In this document: positions 46,201 through 57,904 of the stretch, piece after piece
Layout: each line of letters opens with the position of its first letter
Position numbering within the stretch: the first letter of the stretch is position 1
Origin: Candolleomyces eurysporus
Taxonomy: Eukaryota > Basidiomycota > Agaricomycetes > Agaricales > Psathyrellaceae
DNA: 64,000 bases
Reading direction: 5' to 3'
NCBI GenBank assembly: GCA_027579435.1
Contig: JANBPK010000818.1
Coordinates: 1 to 64,000 of the forward strand
The notes under the pieces: model-generated
The model's database searches: none
The model's input: the letters and a program-made list of their open reading frames with translations, nothing else
Told to the model about the DNA's origin: nothing
Made by a program: the position numbers and the translations under genes

Positions 46201-48846
46201 TTGCCTTGCTCTGCCTCCAAGGCATCGACGTTGGTGCGAAGTTCTTCTTCCAGATGGGCAATGATATCTTTATCCTCGCGGAGATCCTTCTCGAGCTCGT
46301 CAATCCTATGGTCGGAACGGACAACCTCCTCTTGAAGATCCTCGATCTGTGTGTTGGCATTCCGCATGTCTCCCATAAGCTGACTTATCCGTTCGTTAGC
46401 TTCATTGAGTGCACCACCGAGGTCTTTGCCATTCTCCAAGAGGCGTTCTGCCTTTGATGCCCGGTCGTTAGCGAGATCCAACTCCTCCTTGAGCTCCTCT
46501 ATCTCTCTGTCCAACTCTCGGCGCTGTTGCTCGGCCTTTGCCTCCGCCTTGGCTACTTTCGCCTCTGCCTCACTCGCATTCTTTCCCAAATTCTCGATGA
46601 TCTTCATAGCCTCTTCTTCAGCCTCCTCCACACGAGCTTTCCAGCGCTGCTGGTCCCTCTCCCGCCCCTCTTTCTCTTTCTCCAACTCCTTCTCAATTTC
46701 CTCCTTCTCAACCAGCAATTTCTCGGCTTCCTCTCTAAACTCTTCCACCATCTCCTCCAGCTGTGCCTTCTCTTCAAGCCAACCCTCGGCGATATCTTCC
46801 TGCACATTGTCTAACGCTCCTCCAGTACTAATCCGACGATGAACACCACTCGAACGTCGACTACTGCCAGCACTGATAGACTCCACAGGCGGCTCGGCTT
46901 TCCTGTCTTCTTCCAATTTTCGCACTCGAGAGAGGAGAGTCTCGTTTTCCTCCTGGAGTCGCCGATTCAACCCATGCAAGTAATTATTCAACTTGCCCGC
47001 ATTAAACCTCCCAACACCGTGGCCCTTCGCAGCCGCTCCGAAGCCCATAGCAGGGTCGAACGACGTATTGACACGGTGGTGCGTAGTCAAATCATGCGAA
47101 GAAGCAGTCGAGATGAACGATGCTTTGTCCATGGTCCCATCATAAGGTGACGCCTGGGCGGGAGTAGCCCAGGGCTGCAAAACTGGAGCTCTACGTCCTG
47201 GTTTGACATCTGCCACGGATTCCGAGTCCGAACCTGCAGGGGAAGCGGTGTGTGTTTGAGAAAGCGGATGGGAAATTCTCCGAGTAAGGGGTAGTTTCGG
47301 GCGAGGCGTGACTTCAGCAAATGATCGCGGCGAAATGGATGCAGACTTCCCAGAGGACGATGGTGTGCTCTCGATACTGGGATGAGGAGGTGACTCCGCA
47401 ATACTAGGCGTCTCCGGGACAAATTGTCGAGGGTGTGGAGTTCCAAGGTTCATGCGAGGTCGAGCAGAAGAATTGATGACGGACAACAGGAAAGATCGTC
47501 GACGGGTATNGGGGGGTAACGAGATCCTCGTCGTCGTTCACTGTCTTTGGAGCGGGGGTCGAAAGCAAGTCTGTTGGTGGTTTGGGAAGGTCAAATCGGG
47601 CTCGAGGCCGGGGATATGCGGGTGTTGGGGTCATGGCGAGGGATGGAGCAGGGGAGGATGCTGCGATAGAGACAACGCCAGGAGAAGGCATTGAAAGGGG
47701 CATGACGGTCCTGTTGCTGTAGGCATGAGAGTTAACCTCTCCCTCAGATGAGAAAGTTGGTTCGTTGTATTCGAGATGAACTTTCTCTTCATCTGAATGG
47801 TGCTGATCGTCACTTTCGGCTTCCTTACCGTCGTCACTCGCGTCGATTCTCTGGGGAGAGATGTGAATATCTGTGATATCCATTGAGGCCCCCGTTTCGT
47901 TCGAGTCTCGACTTCTATCCATTTCTGAATTGATTTCCTCGCGAGCACTAGCATCACCCCTCCGTTGTGCAGGAGACGCGGTCGCCGACCTAGGGAGTGG
48001 CAATTGAGCTGGAGAGATGGCGTCGGCGGGAGCAAGATTAACAGATTTGTTGCTCTTGGGAGTAGAAGCAGTAGGAGAGGAGTCTGATGAGCTGGTGGTG
48101 CGAGTAAGAGAAGGTGTCCGCGTTCGTGCAAGGGTTTTTCGCATAGCTACGTTGCGGTATTTGTCAAACGGAGAGGTCTAACGTTGGCTAAGTGAGCTGG
48201 TCTAGGACACCTAACAGTGAAAGCATACCTTTGGCTCAGACTTCAGACTGACAGAGTAGTCATACTGCTTTTTCGGGGTATCATTCTTGGCAAAAGGAAT
48301 TGGCGGGGTGCTGGCACGGCTGACAGATTGAAGAGCCTCTGATAATGAAAATTCTGGTTCGCCAGCCTCTTCGTCATCTTCTGCATGCAACTGGACAGGT
48401 GGGTTGCTATTCCGGCGCGAGTATTCACGACTCTTGTTGAAGGTAGAGTTTTCTCGAGGGATGGCAGATAGGGAAGGTATATCTGTGATATCAAAGCTGT
48501 CGTGTGTCTTCAACGTGGTGGGACCGACTGATGACTTTGAAGATCTAGAGGCTATTGATTGCGCAAACCTGGCAGTACTAACTGCGCTCAGGTGTGCATG
48601 AATGGTTGTTGTGTGGGTATGGTTCGATGTGGCCGGTGTCGAGTGCATTGGCGATGAGATGTCTCCCAGTGAGTCGTCGAGGTCATCGTCCAATCCATCC
48701 GGAATGACACGACTGGGTGTAGGACCTTCAATTTCTTCATCTGAGCCGTCAAAAGATGGTAGGGATGGTAGAGATGGCATCTCTCGGTCTTGTACCGCTT
48801 CAATACGGCGCCATATCCGAGACGGGGTTTCTAGCATGGCTGCCAT
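43273..48846 (-). CDS. pcp1: Pericentrin/Pcp1-like spindle pole body protein with PACT domain
   Basis: Exons include 48846-48229, 48177-45495, 45437-45124, 45054-about 44690 and several short 3' exons; the checked junctions keep phase. Exon 2 needs the N at 47510 dropped; the N at 45065 lies in an intron. The first 430 residues are disordered Ser/Thr/Pro-rich with DITDI motifs. After that comes a coiled coil of roughly 1,000 residues, broken by a Pro-rich hinge near 45520. The C-terminus has QIRYLKAKFTRESSFRGDLT then YQKRYLLVLLAQFE, TIFASIARIGFPVKP and a basic end with SVAHVVVFMNRIK. That is the PACT calmodulin/centrosome-targeting domain of Spc110/Pcp1/pericentrin. The protein would anchor gamma-tubulin complexes at the spindle pole. 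Stop at 43273-43275. Confidence 0.8.
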
Positions 48847-48849
48847 GAT

Positions 48850-51529
48850 TCAGCTGGGAGTACGGTCAGTAGGCCCTCCTTCACAATGGTGTGTATGAGC
48901 TCACCTCTCTACTCAGGACCTCTCGGAGGGCCGCTATCGTGGTGGCAAGCGTGCTCTGCTCGGGGATTCAGGAAGAGAAGTCGACGCGACGGTTCAACGG
49001 AGGCACCAACAGCGCGTAGCGTCACGTGGGCGCGCCTCTTTGACCCACGATTGGGCGGGCCGCCATCATCCCACGGTACGCTCCTTTGCCACCGACTAAG
49101 TACCTCCTGAGTCCCTCTGAGGGATGGCTTGTCATCATGGACGAGTGGCAAGCGCTCTGACCCCAAGATAAGCCAAGGTCGGTGCGCACGGCCAACCAGG
49201 GCGCTATGTATTAATTTTGATCGTGTCTCACCCTTAACCATTGACAACTTTAGGGCTCACAATACCAGACCCGGCCGTGCAAAATAGTCTGGTTCACCTT
49301 GAACAGCCTCGTGCTAGCTCCGGGCTTCCTCCTCTGTTTTCACCGATCGTCCTCTCCAATCGACTACGATGAAACAACTTGGCAACTGCGATAATAATGT
49401 CCCCCTGCCGATCGCCAGAGTGTGTGGACATCTCGTGGTCGAAGCAAGGTCGAATTTCATTAAAAACCCGATCTGTGTTCTTCGACTGCTTTAGATCCGG
49501 GCCCAAGTGCTGTGGAGGAGCGCGCAGCACGGAAACCCTTGCTGAAGGCAACGGTAACTAGCAATGCTTGCTGGTTCATTCAGTTTACCGACACATCGTC
49601 ATTCACTTGACCCGCCTTTCGGCGCCGCTCCAGAGTCGATTATACCTGTAACACATCTCGGGACGGGCTTCAATCAATTGCCCTCTCTCCATGGTGACGG
49701 ACCATGCACCATATCAATTGGCCACCCTCTCCGCAGTTATTGGCCGTTTGCCTGCAGCTATCCATTCGAACCCTTGACAAGCAGGCGCTTGTGTCGATTT
49801 GGAAGGCTGGTTCCAGTTGACCCCGCTCAGGTCGACCCCCATCCTCCTGGCCTTGTTACCTGCTCGACTCTGTCGTAACGGTTTCTTTCTATGACGTGAT
49901 CCGTTCCCTTCTGCCTTCTCGCCAAACCTTCGGACACGGAATCTTGAACGCGAAATAGAACATGCTACTCATTACAAGCCCTGCCACAGTCTCTTCATCC
50001 CATCATTGAACTTCACTTAACCTTTCGTAGAATCCTTGTTCCTATTCACAATTCACTCTGATCGCCTTTGCACGGAGAAAGTAGCAAACTTCCCGCAATG
50101 TACAGCGAATCACTCGATCTAGGAGCTTCATTGGCACCTTCCGTTCTCGTTACTCCTTAGCTTGAACCCATATTGCCTCATACAACCCCTGCTTAGCACG
50201 ATCCCAAATATTATTCATTTCAAAACTAAGCACCTGACGCACAGTTAGCAAAACAACCTCCCGCGCCTCTATTTTGGCACCACCTCCCCGGAATAAGACG
50301 CGTATAATTCCACTTCGCTTAAAACCATCTCAGACGACTCTTGAAAAAAAAAAACAAGGTTATCAACGTTACGGGTACCATTTCCATCCAATGAGGAATG
50401 ACCCGCAAAAAATTAAGCAACGTACCTCATCCCGAACGCGGCGGTACGGCAAGGGGTAATATTGCTGTAACTCGCCTCGCCTCACAGCTCCTCGCCAGTC
50501 CACCGTTCTCACCCCAAAAGTTTTACCTGNTTTTTTCTCCCTCTGTCGTCTGCCTGTCTGTCATTCGGAATCGGAATTCCAATCCATCGTAAACTCGTGT
50601 TCACGTCCATGATGACGAAGAAAAAACACCAGCCCTTACCGGGGCTAAGTTCCAGAGCCAATTGGCTATGCCCGGTTGGTGGGGCTGCACGCACCTGGAC
50701 CACCGCTCGGGTCAAGGGTATGTATCCTCGAAAAGGACTGCGTCGAGGCGTACATCGTGTTCGACATATCCCGGTGGAAGAATCCACAGCTCCTAACTCA
50801 TGCCTACTTTGGTATTTCGAAAAGCATCATCGGCAAGATAATCGCGGCTCTGGCTGGCTGTGACTCGACGGCTACCGCGCTGCACTGCAACGTCGAGTCA
50901 CGCATTCCGGACCATTCAACTCAGGTTCAACCTTACCGAAGCTTTTCCTTAGAGGGAGACAAGTCACACAAACGACGCATGAGAGATGAAAACGTCCGTT
51001 TAGATTGCAAGAGGTAGACCCGATGTGTAAAGAAAACAGCAACTACATGTACGAGATATACTAATAGTATGGCGATGCCGGTGAAGGTGAATCTTGTACG
51101 AAGAGGATAAAAAGAATACGAGTCTTCGATGCTATGTAATGATACTATTAAAACACAGGTGAGGAAGAAAAGTGGGAAAGATAGATGCAGTGAGGTTGGA
51201 TGGATGGTTGAATTGATTGGTTACATACTGTACGATGAATGCCAGGCAGGAAACAACAGTAACAGGAAAAGAGCAGAGGAGAGAAAAAAGAAACCCGATC
51301 GAGAATGGATACCAGTCGTGTCCAGAGCTGAAAATACCACAGAGAGAGAAAGTGACAAAAACGAGATAAGTATAAGAGAAACCAGGAGAGAGAGAGAGNA
51401 AAAAAAGACAGAAAAATGGATATAGTAGGACTGGACGACCCGACCACAAACGCACCACACGATCACCCCCCACCGCACATAAAAGAGTAATAAATATACA
51501 ACCACGCACCACCGACGCGGAGTCCTCGT
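48850..51529. other. Long intergenic region; no supported gene
   Basis: Roughly 2.7 kb between the 5' end of the pericentrin-like gene and the 3' end of the REG1-like gene. Frames at 49294-49880 and 50597-51017 lack introns, domains or coding bias. The stretch 51150-51420 is A/G-rich, with (GA)n near 51390, and has N characters at 50530 and 51400. The left third should carry the pericentrin-like promoter. Confidence 0.5.
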
Positions 51530-54500
51530 TCAAGGAGACGGCGTCGAAGACGAATGGTTCCACAATCCNAAAAAACGCCCCCGCAATCTCGGCAGCTTTT
51601 CCCATGATCGTGTCTGACTGAGGCGATTTCGACCTTCCAGCTCGTCCTGCGGGCGACCGCTCCCTGATCCCCAGAACATCGGATGAGGGTGTAGTCGGTG
51701 TTTTCATCAAGCGCGAGGGTGACGGGTTTCCCTTGTTGGTAGGACTTGAGACTGCTGTATAAGATGTACTCGGCTTGGCAGGATGAGGAGGTGATGGTAC
51801 CAATGGTGGAGGTTTCGCCTTGGCTGACGTCGGAGATGCAGCGGCAAGTTTGCTAGTNGGGGGCGGCGATGTTCGTGGCGGAAGAGGCGGCGGCGGCGGC
51901 GATGGATGACGGCGTGGGCGTTCCCTGCTCCGAGGCGACAGGCGGCGGTACTACAGGCGGCGCCCGCATCTGGATTACAGGAGAGTTCGAGGGAGTAGGA
52001 CCTGTCCTTCTCAAAAGTTCCTCTGCCTCCCGCTGATAATCTTCCTCCGACATTGGAGGACTCGCAGGCTCTGCAGGAATGACAGTCTTGCTACTGCTCG
52101 TCGACGAAGCAGACGAGATGAAACTGGAATCCATCTCCGCACTGGCCACTGTCGAGGTAGTCGTCGCCGAGCTGCTTTCCCTCTCGATCCTCGGACCCCT
52201 GGGAGGCTCGGGACTATTGCTTTGACTGACACTCAACCTCTTGTCCGTAGTCCGATCCCTTCCACGCTCGCGTTCTCGGACCGGCTCCCTTCCCCTCCTC
52301 TCACCACCCGTTCGGTCCCTGTCTCGCTCCCGGTCTAGTCTTCCACCTCCAACATACGCACTCGCACTTCCAGTCCGAGAACTCGCGCTGTCAGGGGACA
52401 TTCCTCCAAATGGGCTGGTGCTGCTCTCTATCGAGGAGGAACCGGATGTCCGGGATGATGTTCGGCCGCGCGATTGTGATTGTGCGGATGGCTGCGTTCT
52501 AGACGAGCTCTGGAGCAGATCTTGATGTGAGCGTACACGAGTAGGCGGCAAGAGGTGAGTGGAGTAGTTGGGAGAAGGAGATGCAGACGAATAAGCACGT
52601 CTCAGAGGCCCCGAGTCGCTGGCAGGTGGGATAGGATCCATGGCGGGGGAGGGGGTCCGTGAATGACTCTTGGACCGCGAGCGCGAGCTAGCAGTTCGAG
52701 AGTTTGAACGCGAGGGCCGTTCATCACTACCGATCATGAATCTGCTGCCAGAGCCGTAGCCCGGTCTTCCTGGTCTGTGGACGGGCCCCATGTATTCGTT
52801 CCCGTAGTCCGGATCATCACCGTCGAAAAAGTCTGCCTCATCCTCCTCCACGATCGGATTGAACTTCCCTTGCTCCATCACCACCAGTTTGGGTATCGAA
52901 GCCTCTGCGTTCGCCGTGGAGGGCCCAATGTACTCCATGCGGCCGATGTCACTGGCGACGGGTATAGGAATGGGCAAGCCGGAAGCCGGGCTGCCGACGA
53001 GGTGCTTATCGCTCGAGTCTGGGTAATCTTCAAAGCCAACACTGCCCGCCGCCGTACCCCGATGGAGATATATGTCGGATGCAACACCATCCGAGTCTTC
53101 CCTGCGATAACTCGGCCGAGAGTGAACGATACCGGATGCATAGTCTTCCTCCTCCAGCTCTTCGTCATCGCCAAAACCGTGCAAGCCTCCAAGGCTGTCG
53201 TCATCCTCGTCGTCATCCTCAGCCTCTCCGTATCTTGAATGTTCATACGAGAAACGGCTGTTAAANGGGGGGAACGTAGACCAGCTCCACCGGAGTGCCG
53301 CTGGCATCCGAACCTTCATCGTCCCCGCGGCGCTTGATTTTGCTCTTGGCAGGCTTGTCGTTGTAGCCCCACAACCGCTCTCTCCAGCCAAATCCATCGT
53401 CACTGCCCGCCCCTTCGTCACCGAAGCCTTCCTCCCACATGTCTGTTGTCTTGAGTACTGTCGGAGCGATTGGAGCTATCGTGACGTGAACATGTTCTGG
53501 CGGGGGGCGCACAAGATGGGGGCGGTAAGTGCTGGCGCTCGTGCGTCTGGTAAGTGGCTTGCGCTTGGCTGTTGACACGGAGGACTGTGAGGCGGAATCG
53601 CGCGAGTGAGAGGATGATGAAGTAGCTGTGGAGTAGGTGGTGGAGGAAGATGTGGAGACTGATGAGGATGAGGAGGCGTTGGAGGCTTTCGACTGCGAGC
53701 GGGGTCCCTTCTTAGGTGTCGCGTGGCGGAAGGAGGTCCGCATCTCGATGATACCATCCTCTTCCTCTTCTTCTTCGATATCGTCTGGGGAATTGTATCC
53801 GTGGACACCGGTGGTACGTATCCGTGGGTGACTCCACGGAGCTTCGATGCAGGTCTCCTCTTCAGCAGAGTCTTCCTGGTCCTCTTCGTACCTATGAAGA
53901 GTATTAGGAATAAACGACGCTGCAGAAGGAAGGAGAAAGGGGACTGACCCATCGTCATCATCATACTCTCCGCGCGAATCCCAAGACCTCTCCGAAATAG
54001 TGTAGAAGGAATTTGAGCGTTTGGGCTTGTCGATGGCGATAACCTGCTCGACGAAAGTGTTGAAACTGATGTGCTTCTTCTTGGCGGCCTTCTCGCCGTT
54101 GGTGCTTGTGCCTGCGCTCGAGTTGGAGTCTTGAGACAGGGATGTGCGCACTGGACCGCCCGCTGAGACCTTGGGAAAATAGTCTTCTGTGTGGTGACCA
54201 GGCGGCTCTATCCGTGGTGGCGAGTCTTTCCTGAACGCCCGACTGGGCCCCAGCGGGTGATGTGTGTGTCGCTCTTGGTGTGCAGGAGCTTGGGCCGCTT
54301 TGGAATGGACTCTGGCGAGGGCAATGAAGTGCCGGCCGCGAAGGTCTCTGTTGAAATGGCGTCTAGCTGCGGGTCGTAGCGAGAATCGTGCTCTTCGTCA
54401 GACTCTGCTGGGCTGAAGAGGGGAGAGTTGGGGAGGTCGGAGGTGAGGAGCTCGCTTATGCTGCGGTACTTGAGAATGGGTTTGGTTGTCCGCGAGCAGT

Positions 54501-54942
54501 CTCCTGACGGCGTCGGCTGGCTCGATGCATTGTCGGCGATACCTGGGGGTTTGGGGAGGGGTTTGTCGTCGTCAGCCGTGTGCAGTGGGCCGTAGAGCCA
54601 TGTCACATCCGAGTCCTTGAGCCTGGAGCAAAACTGAGTCAGGGCGCGGGGATGCGGTTAGCAGGGGACACACCAGTTGAGAGTCTCCGGCGTGACCGTC
54701 TTGAGCTTGTTGCGCTGCTTCCACCATGTCCGCCAGGAGGCGTTCTCGAGTCTGATACCGTTTGTGATTTCGTTCTTCTGCCGGGTCATCTTCCTCCAAG
54801 ACCTCCACACATCCTCCTCCTGCCATTCGTGCGAGAGATAGTCGACCTGGGCGCGGGGCCGGGTGGAGAGGGCGGAGTCGTCGGGGGCGACATTGGTGGT
54901 GACGGAAACGAGGAGGACGGGGAGATAGTTGGCATTGGCCAT
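51530..54942 (-). CDS. reg1: REG1-like regulatory subunit of protein phosphatase 1 (DUF1752/GATA_AreA-type)
   Basis: Exon 1 (54942-54674) and the next (from 54622) join in phase. They encode VDYLSHEWQEEDVWRSWRKM, RLENASWRTWWKQRNKLKTV, then TPETLNWLKDSDVTWLYGPL, the conserved Trp-rich DUF1752 block of fungal Reg1/AreA-type regulators. Further on, KKHISFNTFVEQVIAIDKPK holds an RVxF-type PP1 docking site (KHISF), as in Reg1. Reg1 directs the phosphatase Glc7 against the Snf1 kinase in glucose repression. The rest, about 1,100 residues in all, is disordered, acidic and Ser/Arg-rich, ending GLWNHSSSTPSP. Dropping the Ns at 53266, 51858 and 51569 restores frame each time. A one-base loss in the four-C run at 54248-54251 explains the break before DSPPRIEPPG. 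Confidence 0.8.
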
Positions 54943-57170
54943 GGAGGAGGGGAAAGAGGAAAAGGGTATTATTATAGGATAAAGTAGAAAATGGGATTAT
55001 CTGCGCCAGATGGCAGGCATAGACGATAAACAAGAACGGGTGTGACAGCGGGTGACAGTGTGACGTGCCAGATCTGGGTGCTGTCGGACCGGAACAGCGG
55101 CTACGAACGCGACATCGTGCTGCTGAGTTCCGTCCGATCTCTCCGTGCGTGCCCAATTCACATGGCGCCGAAAATATTCTTTATTTTCTGCTATTTCCCG
55201 TGCAAATCCACCTTCCGTCCGTTTCCCACGTGCTCACCCCGGAATGCGTTCGCCTACAGGCTCGACACTGCTGAGCTGCCCAGCTGCGCTCCGCCAGGCG
55301 TATGCATAATCCTCGGGTCTCTTCCGTGGCATTCTCTGTGCCCGACGCGCGTCTTGCCCGTCCCAGTTTCTCCGCGTTTCCCCTTCCCAGTGATGCAGGT
55401 CTTCACCTGATCCCTCCACTCACGGCCAAGCTTATCGCCATTGTCGCGAATCCTTCACTTATCTCCTCTCGTCCCAGCCCGAGATCACGATTCTGCACCA
55501 GGAACGGCGGCGACGCCATGCGTCATCTTCGCTAAAATAAATTGGGCGTTGGGCAAATCTCCAGATTTGCCGCATTCAGATCTTTCCAGTCGATCACTTT
55601 TTCGCTCGCGGGAGGGCGCGACCTGCCCAGTCTGGCAAGACCGATCCTCTCGACCAGCGTGTCACGACCAAGTCGACGGCCTTGTCAGTGTCACCTGTAC
55701 TCTCCCAGCGTCATCTCCACGCATGCGAGAAATAACCTTTGCCCATTTCCTCTCGCAATTACTTACGCGAGGAACCCTGGAAAACACCCTGGTCACCCAC
55801 TCTTCCCTTCACATTGTGAATTCACCTTAAATCTACCGCCCACCCCAAAACCCTTAATTAACTCTGGCTCTCCTTGTATCGAAGGTAGTCAAACTTCCCT
55901 TCCCGAAACCCTAATCTTTTCACTGCGGTGTGAACTTTCACTGTTCACAATGAGTGCCTTAGCCTCTTCACGCAAAGGTTTTTCGCTAGGTACGCGCTAC
56001 CTCTTTGCTGGCTCACCCTCACCTACTTTCCTAGAGACTANTTTCCCCCAGTGATCGTCAGCTGTGCAGAGCGGAATTCATTCTCACTCCCGCCGCTCTT
56101 CACTCTGCGGCGTGTCCTCATCAGGTCAAGTCATCCCGGACACTCTAATTCATTTGAATACACGTCTACCCGCCTCTCATGATCGCTAGCTCAGGCCATA
56201 AACCTGGTACGCAGTGTGTGTTGCCTGTCAACCCAAGTACGGGGTCAGATAGCAACGCCGACGCCGGGTGGGCGCCTGAACTCCGCAGCGCCAGCCATCA
56301 CATCCTGGCCTGCCTATTTCTCCAGCTTCCCCTTCCGCTGTCACCGTGACAAGGGGTGTGGCGTTCTGGGGTAACGCGCCATTCCGTAAACGACGCTCCA
56401 GACCCAAGGGTCCCACCCCGCACTCGTCGTTCGGGGCTAAGTAAGTTTGCTCTGGTTATCTTCGTCCCCTTTGAGTTCAAATTACCCAGTTGAACTCTTT
56501 TTGGTGTCGAAGGCCCACTTTAGCAGGGGGCTTATCTCTCCCCTCCCACTGTTGTTGGTTTCAATTGGTCCACTGACCAGGATACGACAAGATATGGCCT
56601 CGAGGCGTTCTTCTCGATCCAAAAACAGCGATTTTTAATGTCGGCTCTTTCATCCTCTAACAGCAAAAATAATACACGCTGCGACTTTTCCGGAAGCTGT
56701 AAGGATTTCATACAAATAGATCATAGGAAAGAGGCGCTCGTCGACTCGAAACATTTAGTCCATCTAGGAGCAATCGAAAGGTTTCACAAGGTCCGGTCGA
56801 CTCCATGGGCATCATCTCAGCATGTTCGCAACAAGCTGGCTACCAGTGCGCATAGCCCTCGGAACCCACCTCCACCTCCACACCACTGCACCCAGTATTC
56901 TCCTTTGCGCAACATTACTTCCAGGCTTACTGATGCACTACAGCCTCCGACTCGGAGAAAGAGACGCAAAAGCCCATCATGACACTGCTTGTATACGACC
57001 AGCTCAAGACCCGACAGACGTGACAGGCAGATGCCACGATAAGTTCGCAGGCCGAAACGAGAACGACCATAGTTACCCAGAAAGGACACGCAACAAATCT
57101 ATCAAGCGCGCAATGTGCGGTGGCGGGCGGGGTGACACAGCTTCGGGTCTGACCTTACTCTTTCGTCGTC
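54943..57170. other. Intergenic/upstream region, no supported gene
   Basis: Promoter side of the REG1-like gene, then about 2 kb without a convincing coding frame. A short ATG-led segment at 55950 followed by a GGT-type donor, and one at 56594, were considered but could not be extended. N at 56041 lies beside a T/C run. Confidence 0.4.
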
Positions 57171-57174
57171 GTCG

Positions 57175-57900
57175 TTGTTCGTTCTCGTCTCTTCTGGGTT
57201 CCTTTATGATGCTGATATCATGGAGTTGCTTCGTTGGGTAGGAGTACTTATCTCTTTGACGTGGGCTTCCGCCCGGATCCTACTTTTGCTTTGCTGGCTT
57301 GCATGCATATGCATTCTTGGGATCCAGCCCCGCCAGCCCCTTCTTGCGCGGTCATGGAGGGATCAAATCGAAGGTGCGCTCACCACCCTTGAGAGCTTCC
57401 TCCTTGGTTCCGTTCCACCGACTTGTTCGTTTCTTGGGTTCACATGCAAAATGAATGTGGTGTGTGTGCCAAATTTGCTGGCTGTTAACCCCGTCCTTCG
57501 AGCTCTGTTGCTCCACAGCCAGCTGCCAACCACTCAGGGTAACGTTCTCGATGTCCACCCGACCAAGTACTGTGATCATCGAGACTATTACACCGAGTAC
57601 GGGTTTATTCGAGCTGTACCCTTTTACACCACCCATCGTACTTCTTCCCTCCAACCGCGGCGAACTCGACTTCGATTTAGCAGATGGGAGCACTCGGACA
57701 TGTTTTCAATTCACTCGTTTTGCGCGCAGCACGCGATATCTGTGGTTCGAAGACGTCGTTCACCGGGGCCTTTAGAATTCCACTCTATTCATTCGGCACT
57801 GACGTGCACGGCGTATGTTGTACTTGCTTTATGCATATGTACATACAAATGGAAACAACCTGCGGTATGTATGTATGTATGTAACGATGGGAGANTTTTT
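57175..57900 (+). other. Uninterrupted 242-codon frame, doubtful coding value
   Basis: The frame begins with a hydrophobic stretch (a run of Leu/Ile/Trp including VGVLISLTWASARILLLLCW) that could pass for a membrane segment. The remainder has many Cys, His and Arg and no pattern of a folded domain, ending at an N (57894) next to a T run and a TATG microsatellite. Other genes here have introns every few hundred bases; this has none. I rate it probably non-coding. Confidence 0.15.
57865..57883. repeat. (GTAT)n microsatellite
   Basis: Nearly five units of GTAT in a row, immediately before an N and a T run. Confidence 0.9.
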
Positions 57901-57904
57901 TGAT

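Noticed and set aside
45472..47150. Many Ser/Leu-rich plus-strand frames
   Set aside because: They are antisense shadows of the coiled-coil exon, whose Glu/Lys codons give Ser/Leu/Phe runs in reverse.
51132..51529. Hydrophobic minus-strand extension beyond the REG1-like C-terminus
   Set aside because: It exists only if the N at 51569 is kept; dropping it gives a natural end (GLWNHSSSTPSP) at 51530.
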